Shown: positions 46,017 to 57,297 of the stretch, piece by piece
How positions within the stretch are numbered: position 1 is the first letter of the stretch
Layout: every line of letters begins with the position of its first letter
Assembly (NCBI RefSeq): GCF_905171765.1
Contig: NC_053390.1
Span: forward strand, 501,185,336 to 501,249,335
Direction: 5' to 3'
Length of the DNA stretch: 64,000 nucleotides
Source of the DNA: Bufo bufo
Lineage: Eukaryota; Chordata; Amphibia; Anura; Bufonidae
Program-made: the position numbers and the translations under genes
The notes under the pieces: generated by a model
The model's input: the letters and a program-made list of their open reading frames with translations, nothing else
Database searches by the model: none
Told to the model about the DNA's origin: nothing

Positions 46017-48673
46017 CCCCTTCCCGACCGCAATCTGTATATATATACGTGATAGTTGCACATACCCCGTGCAGCTACCACGTGTATAGACGTCATGGCA
46101 GCTCTTTAATCCAAGCGCTGCAAAGCGCTTGGATTAAAGCTTCTGCCCCTGTCCTGCTGCTGTCACGGACAGCATACAGTTCAGTAATGCCGGCAAGGGA
46201 CCAATCAGGGTGGCCCCTTGCCGACAATCGATCCGATTGGTTAGTCTGCACAGACTAACCAAATCGGATCGCGACAGTGAAAAAATGCCGGTTTCAGGCT
46301 CTGATCTGCGTTCTGCAGATCAGAGCCTGAAATCAGGTAATGTGTCCTTGTGCCCCCCCCCTCCCCAATCTGTGCCCCCCATCTGTGCCCCTCCAAGCCC
46401 CCCCTTGTGTCCGCCTGCCGCTGAATCTATCCGCTGCTTATCTCCTGCCTCCTGCGGTCCGCCCCCTCCCCGCCCCATACATTCCTCCTGCCCCCTCAAT
46501 GCTGGCCGTGACACCCCCCCCCCCCTTTCCAGTGCTGCCCCCATGCCGTGCGGTCCCCCTGCTGTGTGTGATTGCGGCGGCTCCATTCCTGAGCCGCCGC
46601 CATCAGCAGAGTGTGTCAGCTCTATGCTGACACTCTGCTGTAACCCCATAGATGCAGCGGCATCCATGGGGTTAATAGAGGGAGGGGGCTCCCTCTCTCC
46701 ACCATCGGGGATGCTGCGCTGCGATTGCAGCGCCCGATGGTTGCCATGGCAAACGGACGCTTTGCAAAAGCGTCCGCTGTTGCCACCTACAGGGCATCTG
46801 ATTGTATTATACTTTGCAATTCAAGAGCATTGCAAAGTATAGTACAGCCATCAGCCCTACTGGATCTTCAAGATCCAAGAGGGACTTTGATAAAAAAAAA
46901 AAAGTGAAAATAATAAAAGTAAAAATAAATAAATAAAAATGTAAAATGAAAAAAAAGAAATGGCTTTTTCCTATAAAAAATAAAAAATAAAAATACACAT
47001 ATTAGGTATCACCGCATCCATAACGATACACCATAAAAAAAAGTGTAAAAAAAAAGCAATTTTTGTCACCTTACATCACAAAAAGTGCAACAGCAAGCGA
47101 TCAAAAAGGCTTATGACCCCCAAAATAGTACCAATCAAACCGTTACCTCATCCCGCAAAAAATTATACCCTATTTAAGACAATCGCCCAAAAAATAAAAA
47201 ATCTATGGCTCTCAGACTATGGAGACACTAAAACATCATTTTTTTGGTTTCAGAAATGCTATTATTGTGTAAAACTTAAATAAATAAGAAAAAGTATACA
47301 TATTAGGTATTGCCACGTCCGTAACGATCTGCTCTATAAAACTGTCACATGACCTAACCCCTCAGATAAACGCTGTAAAAATTAATAAATAAAAACTGTT
47401 CCAAAACAGCCAATTTTTTGGTCACCTTGCCCCATAAAGTGTAATAATGAATGATCAAAAAATCCTATGTACCCAAAAATAGTACCAATAAAAACCAACT
47501 CTTTCTGCAAAAAACAAGCCCCTGCACAAGACGATCGGCAGAAAAATAAAAAACATATGGCGTTCAGATAATGGAGACACAAAAACATAATTTCTTTTTC
47601 AAAATTGCTTTATTATGTAAAACTGAAACAAACAAAGAAAGTAGACATATTTGATATTATTGCGTCCGTAACAACCTGCTCTATAAAAATAGCACATGAT
47701 CTACCCTGTCAGATGAATCTTGTAAAAAAAACTGTGCCAAAACAAATAAAACTGGCACCTGATCCCCTAGTTTCCAAAATAGGGTCACTTTTTGGGAGTT
47801 TCTACTGTATGGGTGCATCAGGTGGGCTTTAAATGGGACATGGCATCTAAAACCAGTTTAGCAAAATCTGCCTCCCAAAAACCATACGGCGTTTCTTTCC
47901 TTCTGCGCCCTGCCGTGCGCCCTTACATCAGTTTACGACCACATGTGGGGTGTTTCTGTAAACCGCAGAATCAGGGTAATAAATGTTGAGTTTTGTTTGG
48001 CTGTTAACCCTCAATGTGTTAACGAAAAAAAATTTATAAAATGGAAAATCTGCCAAAAAAGTGAAATTTAGACATTTCATCTCCATTTTCCTTGAATTCT
48101 TGTGGAACACCTAAAGGGTTAACAAAGTTTGTAAAATCAGTTTTGAGTAACTTGAGGGGTGTAGTTTCTACAATGGGGTCATTTATGGGGGGTTTCCACT
48201 ATGTAAGCCCCACAAAGTGACTTCAGACCTGAACCTGGTCCTTAAAAAGTGGGTTTTGGATATTTTCTTAAAAACTTTAAGACTTGCTTCTAAACTTCTA
48301 AGCCTTCTAACGTCCTAAAAAAATTAAATGACATTTCCAAAATGATGCCAACATAAAGTAGACATATGGGAAATGTTAAGTAGTAAATATTTTATTAGGT
48401 ATGACTTTCTGTTTTAGAAGCAGAGAAATTGAAATTTAGAAAATTGTGAATTTTTATTTTTTTATAAATTTGGTATTTTTTCATAAATAAAGGTGAAATA
48501 TATTGACTCAGATTTATGACTATCATGAAGTACAATATGTCACGAGAAAACAATCTCAGAATGGCTTAATTAAATAAGTGTTCCAAAGCAATTACCACAT
48601 AAAGTGACGCATGTCAGATTTGTACATTTTGACCTGGACACTGGGGCATCAATGACCCTTGGTCATCAAAGGG
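46017..48673 (+). mobile_element. TTAA-family element D
   Basis: TTAA at 46013-46016 on the left, then CCCCTTCCCGACCGCAATC; the right end is GACCCTTGGTCATCAAAGGG followed by TTGA, one base off TTAA. Internal inverted pairs include CCAAGCGCTGCAAAGCGCTTGG and CAGGCTCTGATCTGC with its mirror. It is the opposite-orientation relative of element C and supplies the uninterrupted reference for MITE K4 and for mariner copy 2. Confidence 0.87.
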
Positions 48674-48749
48674 TTGAGCATTGAATAAAAGGAGGTGGCG
48701 CACATCAATTAAAGAAGCATTTCAGAAATTTTATTCCCTGTCACCTCTG

Positions 48750-49296
48750 CAGAGCAGGGGTTTATTCACATCTAAAATTGTATAATGTCAACCCAAGAAT
48801 GTAACCGAAAAATTACAGAAATTAATGAACCTGTCTACTTGGTAGAGCAGGGATCTATGACAGAAAACAATTTTGTCACCCGAAAATGTAAAATAAAAAT
48901 TATTGAAATTTATTAAGCTGTCAACTAGGTAGCGGAGGGGTATATTACACCCAAAAATTTGTGAATTTGACCATAAAATGTAACTGACAAATGTTATTTT
49001 TTTTTACTGGTATAATAGGTATAGCAGTGGTACATCACACCAAAAAATTGTTGAATTTCACCAGAAAATATAACCGACAATTTTTTTTTTGTTATCCGGC
49101 CTACTAGGTATAGCAGTGGTACTATACACCTAAAAATTGGTTAATTTCACCCGAAAATGTAACTGACAATTTTTTTTTTTTTTAACCGGCCTACTAGGTA
49201 TAGCAGTGGTACTTCACACCCAAAAATTGTTGAATTTTAACTGAAAATGTAACAGATAATTTTTTATTTTATTTTACCGGTCTAATAGGTATAGCG
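48750..49296. repeat. About 115-bp tandem repeat of hAT copy B, left part
   Basis: Units with GGTATAGCAGTGGTAC, CACCCAAAAATTG, TTCACCCGAAAATGTAAC and a T run recur about five times. The array is cut by element G and resumes at 52601. Confidence 0.85.
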
Positions 49297-51326
49297 GTGA
49301 TCGGAAGCCGGTGCCTGCTCAAATCATTGAGCAGGCACCTCGGCTAAATGCGCGGGGGGGTCCCCGCGGACCCCCCCATGTCGGCGATCGCCGCAAACCG
49401 CAGGTCAATTCAGACCTTCGCTTTTCTGCTTTTTATTGTGCGGGCGGCTGCTGCGGTGGTGCCATCGGGTCCCCATGGGGCTGTGGGGGGGACCCGATGG
49501 CATGGAAGGCAGCGCAATGCCTTCCTGAGGCATCTGCGCTGCCTTCCGGTGACGAGCCTGTGAGATCCAGCCCCCTGTACAGTCACCTTACATCACAAAA
49601 AGTGTAATAGCAAGCGATCAAAAAGTCATATGCACCCCAAAATAGTGCCAATCAAGCAGTCATCTCATCCCGCAATAAATGAGACCCTACCTAAGATAAT
49701 CGCCCAAAAACTGAAAGAACTATGGCTCTCAGAATATGGAGACACTAAAACATGATTTTTTTTTTGTTTCAAAAAAGATATTATTGTGTAAAACTTACAT
49801 AAATTAAAAAAAGTATACATATTAGGTATCGCCGCATCCGTATCGACCGGCTCTATAAAAAGATCACATGACCTAACCCCTCAGATGAACACCGTAAAAA
49901 ATAAAAACTGTGCTAAATAAACAATTTTTTTGTCACCTTACATCACAAAAAGTGTAATAGCAAGCGATCAAAAAGTCATATGCACCCCAAAAGAGTGCCA
50001 ATCAAACCGTCATCTCATTCTGCAAAAATCATACCTTACCCAAGATAATCGCCCAAAAACTGAAAAAACTATGGATCTCAGACTATGGAAACACTAAAAC
50101 ATGATTTTTTTTGTCAAAAATGAAATCATTGTGTAAAACTTACATAAATTTAAAAAAAAGTATACATATTAGGTATCACCGCGTCCGTAATAAGTTACTC
50201 TATAAAAATATCACATGACCTAACCCCTTAGGTGAACACCGTATAAAAATAAAAACGCTGTAAAAAATGCAATTTTTTTTGTCATCTTACAGCACAAAAA
50301 GTGTAATAGCAAGCGATCAAAAAGTCATATGCACCCCAAAAGAGTGCCAATCAAACCGTCATCTCATCCCGCAAAAAATGAGACCCTACCTAAGATAATC
50401 GCCCAAAAACTGAAAAAACTATGGCTCTCAGACTATGGAGACACTAAAACGTTTTTTTTGTTTCAAAAATGAAATCATTGTGTAAACCATACATAAATTA
50501 AAAAAATTGTATACATATTAGGTATCGCCGCATCCGTGACAAGCTGCTCTAAAAAATACCACATGATCTAACCTGTCAGATGAATGTTGTAATTAAAAAA
50601 AAAAATGGTGCCAATTTCTTGTTACCTTGCCTCACAAAAAGTGTAATATAGTGCAACCAAAAAATCATATGTACCCTAAACTAGTACCAACAAAACTTCC
50701 ACCCTATCCCGTAGTTTCTAAATAGGGGTCACTTTTTTGGAGTTTCTACTCTAGGGGTGCATCAGGGGGCTTCAAATAGGACATAGTATCAAAAAAACCT
50801 GTCCAGCAAAATCTGCCTTCCAAAAACCATATGGCATTCCTTTCCTTCTGCGCCCTGCCGTGTGCCCGTACAGCAATTTACGACCACTTATGGGGTGTTT
50901 CTGTAAACTACAGAATCAGGGCCATAAATATTGAGTTTTGTTTGGCTGTTAACCCTTGCTTTGTAACTGGAAAAAAAATATTAAAATGAAAAATCTGCCA
51001 AAAAAGTGAAATTTTGAAAATGTATCTCTATTTTCCATTAATTCTTGTGGAACACCTAAAGGGTTAACAATGTTTGTAAAATAAGTTTTGAATACTTTGA
51101 GGGGTGTAGTTTCTAGAATGCGGTCATTTTTGGGTGGTTTCTATTATGTAAGCCTCACAAAGTGACTTCAGACCTGAACTGGTCCTTAAAAAGTTGGTAT
51201 TTGAAAATTTCTGAGAAATTTCAAGATTTACTTCTAAACTTCTAAGCCTTGTAACGTCTCCCAAAAATAAAATGTCATTCCCAAAATGATCCTAACATGA
51301 AGTAGACATATGGGGAATGTAAAGTA

Positions 51327-52327
51327 CCGTATATACTCGAGTATAAGACGAGTTTTTTGGCACATATTTTTGTGCTCAAAAAGCCTCCTCGTCTTATACT
51401 CGAGTCTAGGTCTTAGCTCCAGTAATAGCAGGCAGTGCGGGGGGCGGCGCTCACTCACTGACGTCACGCGCCTGCGCCGCCTAGTGGGAGAAGGCGCGTG
51501 ACGTCAGTGAGTGAGCGCCGCTCCCCGCACTGCCTGTATTACCAGAGCAAAGACAAAGTAAGATATCCACAGTTAAAGGTTACTGATTAGTTTAAATATA
51601 CTGCTGTGAGCGTCGGGGAGGGGGATCTGTGGATGGCACTGTAGGGGGATCTGTGGATGGCACTGTAGGGGGATCTGTGGATGGCACTGTAGGGGGATCT
51701 GTGGATGGCAATGTAGGGGGATCTGTGGATGGCACTGTAGGGGGATCTGTGGATGGCAGTGCCATCCACAGATCCCCCTGCAGTGCCATCCACAGATCCC
51801 CCCTCCCCTAAACAGTGCCATCATGGCACTGTTTAGGGGAGGGGGATCTGTGGATGGCACTGTTTAGGGGGGATCTGTGGATGGCACTGTTTAGGGGGGA
51901 TCTGTGGAATGCACTGTTTAGGGGGAGATCTGTGGATGGCACTGTTTAGGGGGGAGATCTGTGGATGGCACTGTTTAGGGGGGATCTGTGGATGGCACTG
52001 TTTAGGGGGGATCTGTGGATGGCACTGTTTAGGGGGAGATCTGTGGATGGCACTGTTTAGGGGGGAGATCTGTGGATGACTCCCTGTATTTAATGCAGAG
52101 TGTGTTTGTATATAATGCACACACTCTGCATTAAATACAGGGAGTCACCCTCTTGCAGATGTGTGTATATAATGTAGAGTGTGTGCATTATATACACATA
52201 CACTCTGCATTATAGCTGCATTTCCCACCCTAGTCTTATACTCGAGTCAATAATTTTTCCCATTTTTTTGGGGTAAAATTAGGGGCTCGGCTTATACTCG
52301 GGTCGGCTTATACTCGAGTATATACGG
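51327..52327. mobile_element. TA-flanked 1-kb element with CCGTATATACTCGAG ends
   Basis: TA at 51325-51326 and 52328-52329. Both ends start CCGTATATACTCGAGTATAA when read inward. The uninterrupted relative in element F (about 29458, complement) shows AAAGTAATAA, confirming a TA target. Inside are a GC-rich palindrome around TGACGTCACGCGCC (51450-51530), two minisatellite blocks, and a hairpin ACTCTGCATTA / TAATGCAGAGT (52090-52210). No coding capacity. TA duplication fits Tc1/mariner-type mobilisation; the superfamily is not certain. Confidence 0.85.
51615..52080. repeat. 25-29-bp minisatellites in the TA-flanked element
   Basis: About six units of GATCTGTGGATGGCACTG plus TAGGGGG (51618-51765), a short inverted stretch (51766-51810), then about nine units with GTTTAGGGGG spacers (51835-52080). 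Open frames across it are products of the repeat. Confidence 0.92.
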
Positions 52328-52600
52328 TAATAACTATTGTTGTAGGTATTACTATGTATCATAGAAGTAGAGAAATTGAAACTTGGAAATTTGCTGATTT
52401 TTCCAAATTTTTGACAAATTTGGTATTTTTTTATATATTTAAATGATAGTTTTTTACTCAATTTTACCACTGTCATGAAGTACAATGTTTTTTCGTCACA
52501 TAATCTCAGAATGGCCTGGATAAGTCAAAGCGTTTTAAAGTAATCACCACTTAAAGTGACACTTAGGGTGAAATAAGGCTGTGTCCTTAAGGAGTTAATG

Positions 52601-52975
52601 ACAATTTTTTATTTATTTTTAACCAGCCTACTAGATATAGCAGTGGTACTATACACCCAAAAATTGGTTAGTTTTACCAGAAAATGTAACAGATAATTTT
52701 TTTTATTTTTTTTACCAGTCTAATAGGTATAGCAGTGGTACTGTACACCCAGAAATTGGTGAATTTCACCCGAAAATGTAAATGACAATTTTTATTTATT
52801 TTTTAAACGGCCTACTAGGTATAGCAGTGGTACTATACACCCAAAAATTTGTTAATTTCACCAGAAAATGTAACAGATAATTTTTTTAATTTATTTTACC
52901 GGTCTAATAGGTATAGTCCATACACCCAAAAATTGGTGAATATTACTCGAAAATGTTAATGACAAATAAGTGAAA
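52601..52975. repeat. About 115-bp tandem repeat of hAT copy B, right part
   Basis: Continuation of the array at 48750-49296: three more units with GGTATAGCAGTGGTAC and CACCCAAAAATTGGT, ending near 52975. Confidence 0.87.
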
Positions 52976-53242
52976 TGATATAAAATAAAACATGTTAAAA
53001 AAAAAAAAATTTGATTTATGAGGTGGAGTTCCATATGAAGTAGGAGTTTGAGGAGGCGGTGGACGTAGCGGAGTAGGTGGAAGCGGCGGTGGAGGAGGAC
53101 GAGATAGCCAACACAGGTTTTTGGTTTTAATTTAATTTCTTTAAATTAAGGTACACTCCAAAAGAGTGTGAAATATCCAAAATACAAACATGAGCAATTG
53201 CACTGCAGTATAACAATGGCTGGTTAGTGCCGGTATACATGT

Positions 53243-55431
53243 CTATTCTGGACAAGGTACGGACAAGTCCTGAGGGATCCATGCCTGGTTCATTTTAATG
53301 AACGTTAGCTTGTCCACATTGGCTGTGGACAGGCAGCTGCGCTTGTCTGTGATGACGCCCCCTGCCGTGGTAAACACACGTTCAGATAATACACTGGCTG
53401 CAGGGCAGGCCAGCACCTCCAAGGCGTAAAGGGCAAGCTCAGGCCATGTGCCCAATTTGGAGACCCAGAAGTTGAAGGGGGCAGACCCGTCATTCAGTAC
53501 ATGTAGGCGTGTGCACACATACTGCTCCACTATGTTGGTGAAATGCTGCCTCCTGCTAAGACGTTCCATATCAGCTGGTGGTGCTGGTTGTTGTGGCGTG
53601 CTGACACAGCTTTTCCACATTTCGGCCATGCTAACCCTGCCTTCTGAGGTGCTGGCGGTGCCCCAGCTGCGTTGGCGACCTCTTCCTCGTCCTCTGCCTT
53701 CGCCTTGTGCTTCCACTGTGCCCCCGCTGTCAGGTGGGAATGCCACCAGCAGCGCATCTACCAGCGTGCGCTTGTACTCGCGCATCTTACGATCACGCTC
53801 CAGTGACGGAATTAACGACGGTACGTTGTCCTTGTAACGGGGATCCAGCAGCGTGGCCACCCAGTAATCAGCACAAATTAGAATGTGAGCAACTCGGCGG
53901 TCGTTGCGGAGACACTGCAGCATGTAATCGCTCATGTGTGCCAGGCTGCCCAGAGGCAACGAAAAGCTGTCCTCTGTGGGAGGTGTATCGTCTGTGTCCT
54001 CTGTATCCCCCATCCACGCACCAGTGATGGCCATGAGCTGGTCTGGGTGTCACCCTGCTGTGAACATGGTTCCTCCTCCTCCATCTCCTCCTCCTCCTCA
54101 TCCTCCACCACCTCATCCTCCAGAACTGTGCCCTGGCTGGACAATTGTGTACCTTGGGCTTGTGGGTGCAGGAACCCACCCTCGGAGCCACTTGGGAATG
54201 ACTGGCCGGAAACCTTACGAAATGATCCCTCTTCCTCCTCCTGTGCGACATCCTCTTCCATCATCGCCAGGAGCGTTTTTTCAAGGAGGCATATAAGTGG
54301 GATAGTAACGCTGAGAACGGCGTTATCGGCACTGGCCATGTTGGTGGAGTACTCGAAACAGCGCAACAAGGAACACAGGTCTCGCATGGAGGCCCAGTGA
54401 TTGGTGGGGAAGTGGTGCTGTTCCGCCGAGCGACTCACCCGTGCGTGCTGCAGCTGAAACTCCACTATCGCCTGCTGATGCTTGCACATACTGGCCAGCA
54501 TGTGCAAGTTGGAGTTCCACCTTGTGGGCACATTGCATAGGAGGTGGTGAGCGGGAAGGCCGAAGATACGCTGCAGCGCTGACAAGCGAGCAGCAGCAGG
54601 GTGAGAACGCCGAAAGTGCGCACAGACGGCCCGCACTTTATGCAGCAGCTCTGACATATCGGGGTAATTTTTAAGGAATCTCTGCACCACCAAATTCAGC
54701 ACATGCGCCAGGCAAGGGATGTGCGTCAAACCGGCTAGTCCCAGAGCTGCTACGAGATTTCGCCCATTATCGCACACCACCAGTCCGGGCTTGAGGCTGA
54801 CTGGCACAAACCACTCATCGGTCTGTTGTTCAAGGCCCGTCCACAGCTCCTGCGCGGTGTGGGGTTTGTCCCCCAAATAGATACGTTTTAAAACTGCCTG
54901 CTGTCGTTTACCCCTGGCTGTGCTGAAGTTGGTGGTGAAGGTGTTACGCTGACCGGAGGCGGAAGCAACAGGAGGCAAACTGAAGCGCCCTGCAATCCTC
55001 GGTGGTGGAAGGACATGCGCCAAACTGCTATCAGCCTCTGGCCCAGCCACCCCTGCATTTACCCAGTGTGCTGTTATGGAGATTTAACGGCCCTGACCGT
55101 GCTTACTGGTCCACGTATCCGTAGTCGGGTGCACCTTTCCACAGATGGCGTTGCGCAGTGCACACTTGATTTTGTCCCCTACTTGGTTGTGCAGGGAAGG
55201 GATGGCTCGCCTTGAAAAGTAGTGGCGGCTGGGCACGATGTACTGTGGGACAGCCACCGCCATAAGGCCTTTGAAACTATCTGTCTCCACCAGACGGAAT
55301 GACAGCATTTCAAAGGCCAGTAATTTAGAAATGCTGGCATTAAGGGCTAGGGATCGCGGGTGGGTATGGGGGTACTTCCTCTTCCTCTCCAGCATTTGGG
55401 AGATGGAGAGCTGAACGCTTCTGTGGGACAT
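53243..55431 (-). pseudogene. hAT transposase catalytic and dimerisation region (copy B)
   Basis: The reading starts at MSHRSVQLSISQ, which corresponds to residue 404 of copy A, so the BED finger and leader are lost. One frame runs 55431-53932, broken by a TAA at 55084-55086. A frameshift near 54035 then moves the reading to the 54034-53243 frame. Motifs: VVCDNGRNLVAALGL with a catalytic-type Asp (about 54775), CLAHVLNLVVQRFL, NVPTRWNSNLHML (about 54515), LLDPRYKDN (about 53850), and the hAT dimerisation signature ACPAASVLSERVFTTAG (about 53375). An acidic E/D tract occupies about 54060-54120. It cannot be functional as it stands. Confidence 0.9.
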
Positions 55432-55439
55432 TGTGGAGA

Positions 55440-56560
55440 TTAAGGCTGCAGCTAACGATTATTTGAATAATCGATTAGTTGTCAATAATTTCATAGATTA
55501 ATCTGGGAATCAAACCCCTGTATGTAAAGGGTGTATCTCACACGGCCTTAACCAGTGTAGGCCTGAATTAAAGATTTATTTCCCTAAAATGGCTGTATTT
55601 TAAATGGCTGTATTTTAAATGGCTGTATTTCAAATGCCTGAATCAAACCCCTGTATGTAGAGGGTGTATCTCACACGGCCTGAACCAGTGTAGGCCTGAA
55701 TTCAATATTGGTGCACCAAATGGCGGTATTTTAAATGCCTGAATCAAACCCCTGTATGTAGAGGGTGTATCTCACACAGTCTGAACCAGTGTAGGCCTAA
55801 ATTAAATATTTATTTGCACAAAATGGATGTATTTCCTATGGCTGTATTTCAAATGCCTGAATCAAACCCCTGTATGTAGAGGGGGTATCTCACAGGGCCT
55901 GAACCAGTGTAGGCCTAAATTAAATATTTCTTTGCACAAAATGGATATATTTCAAATGGCTGTATTTCACATGCCTGAATCAAACCCCTGTATGTAGAGG
56001 GAGTATCTCACAAGGCATAAACCTGTGTAGGCCTAAATTAAATATTTCTTTGCCCAAAATGGCTGTATTTCAAATGTCTGAATCAAACCCCTGTATGTAG
56101 AGGGGGTATCTCACAGGGCCTGAACCAGTGTAGGCCTAAATTTAATATTTATTTGCACAAAATTGATGTATTTCAAATGGCTTGGCTGTATTTCAAATGC
56201 CTGAATCAAATCCCTGTATGTAGAGGGGGTATCTCACAGGGCATGAACCAGTGTAGGCCTAAATTAAATATTTCTTTTCCCAAAATGGATGTATTTCAAA
56301 TGGCTGTATTTCAAATGCCTGAATCAAACCCCTGTATGTAGAGGGGGTATCTCACAGGACCTGAACCAGTGTAGGCCTAAATTAAATATTTGTTTGCACA
56401 AAATGGATGTATTTCAAATGGCTGTATTTCAAATGCCTGAATCAAACCCATGTATGTAGAGGGGGTATCTCACAGGGCCTGAACCAGTGTAGGCCTGAAT
56501 TCAATATTGGTGCACCTAATGGCGGTATTTAAAATCTCTGAATGTAACCCAAATGTATTA
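55440..56560. repeat. About 117-bp tandem repeat, nine units
   Basis: CAAACCCCTGTATGTAGAGG recurs near 55510, 55637, 55745, 55860, 55980, 56085, 56206, 56325 and 56444, together with TATCTCACAGGGCCTGAACC and AGTGTAGGCCTAAATTAAAT. It sits upstream of the hAT copy B reading, where copy A has a different 300-bp repeat. The first bases (55442-55490) include an AATAATCGATTAGTTG motif, a possible junction with another repeat. Confidence 0.92.
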
Positions 56561-57000
56561 AGGGTGTATCTCACAATGACATCTGCATCAAAGGCTGCCA
56601 ACTAAATTTTTTGTGCCCAAACAAGTGTTTGTTTAACAACTGAATTTGACAGCAGTATATAAGCCTGTAATTTCACACATGCTGATGCTGCAAGGCCTGA
56701 AAATAGTGTTTTTTGTCAAAAAAATGTGTGTTTTTCAAACCCCAGAAAATGATGGGTGTATTTCTAGCTTAAATTGCACACTGACTAATCAAGATGTTGT
56801 AGATTGCCAAAAAAGTGTTTTTTTGGTAACAGAATATGAAAGCTGTATATATTAAACTTGAATTTAACACTTGCAGATCAGGAAAATACTGTTTTTTGAA
56901 GAAAAAAGTGTGTTTTTCAAACCCCAGAAAATTATGGGTGTATTTCTAGCTTAAATTGCACACTGATTAATCAAGATGTTGTAGTTTGCCAAAAAAAAAT
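56561..57000. repeat. Two diverged longer repeat units
   Basis: GTGTTTTTCAAACCCCAGAA, then TATTTCTAGCTTAAATTGCA and CAAGATGTTGTAG, occur at 56728-56810 and 56909-56990. They are probably part of the hAT copy B leader; no protein. Confidence 0.7.
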
Positions 57001-57288
57001 GGTGATTTGCAATGTCCCAAAAGCTCAGATGCAGGGCTGGTGCACTGAGCTTGCATAAAATGGCCGCCGCCGCCACCCACCTAACAGAATTATAAAAGTT
57101 TTTTGTTTTTTTTTGGTCAGTGGGCTCAGGGTAGGGTAAAATGATTGTGCCCTGCACCCACACAACTATTTCTCTGTAGATCGCTAAGTTTGATTCTCTC
57201 CTATTCTCTCCCTGAAATCACAAGTCCAGCAGCATCCTCTCACTACACTTGTAACAGCAGAGTGACGTGCAGTGCTACGTGACTGAAG

Positions 57289-57297
57289 CTTATATAG
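57289..57297 (-). promoter_or_regulatory. Candidate TATA box of hAT copy B
   Basis: CTATATAAG on the minus strand, in the same place relative to the 5' end as in copy A. The neighbouring CAATCACAGCCATGCC is also shared by both copies, so the block is conserved within the family. Confidence 0.5.

Larger units (their letters stand above)
49297..52596 (+). mobile_element. TTAA-family element G, left end missing
   Basis: The right end is GTGTCCTTAAGGAG followed by TTAA at 52597-52600, after which the 115-bp array resumes. The left end lacks the CCCCTTAAGGAC box: the element starts inside its GC-rich left part (GCCGGTGCCTGCTC), so the junction at about 49297 reflects a deletion. Internal units recur near 49822, 50168 and 50517, about 347 bp apart. 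It carries a 1-kb TA-flanked element. Confidence 0.83.

Noticed and set aside
53885..54400. 171-codon plus-strand frame with serine runs
   Set aside because: It is the reverse side of the acidic tract and surrounding codons of the hAT transposase, which carries clear family motifs.
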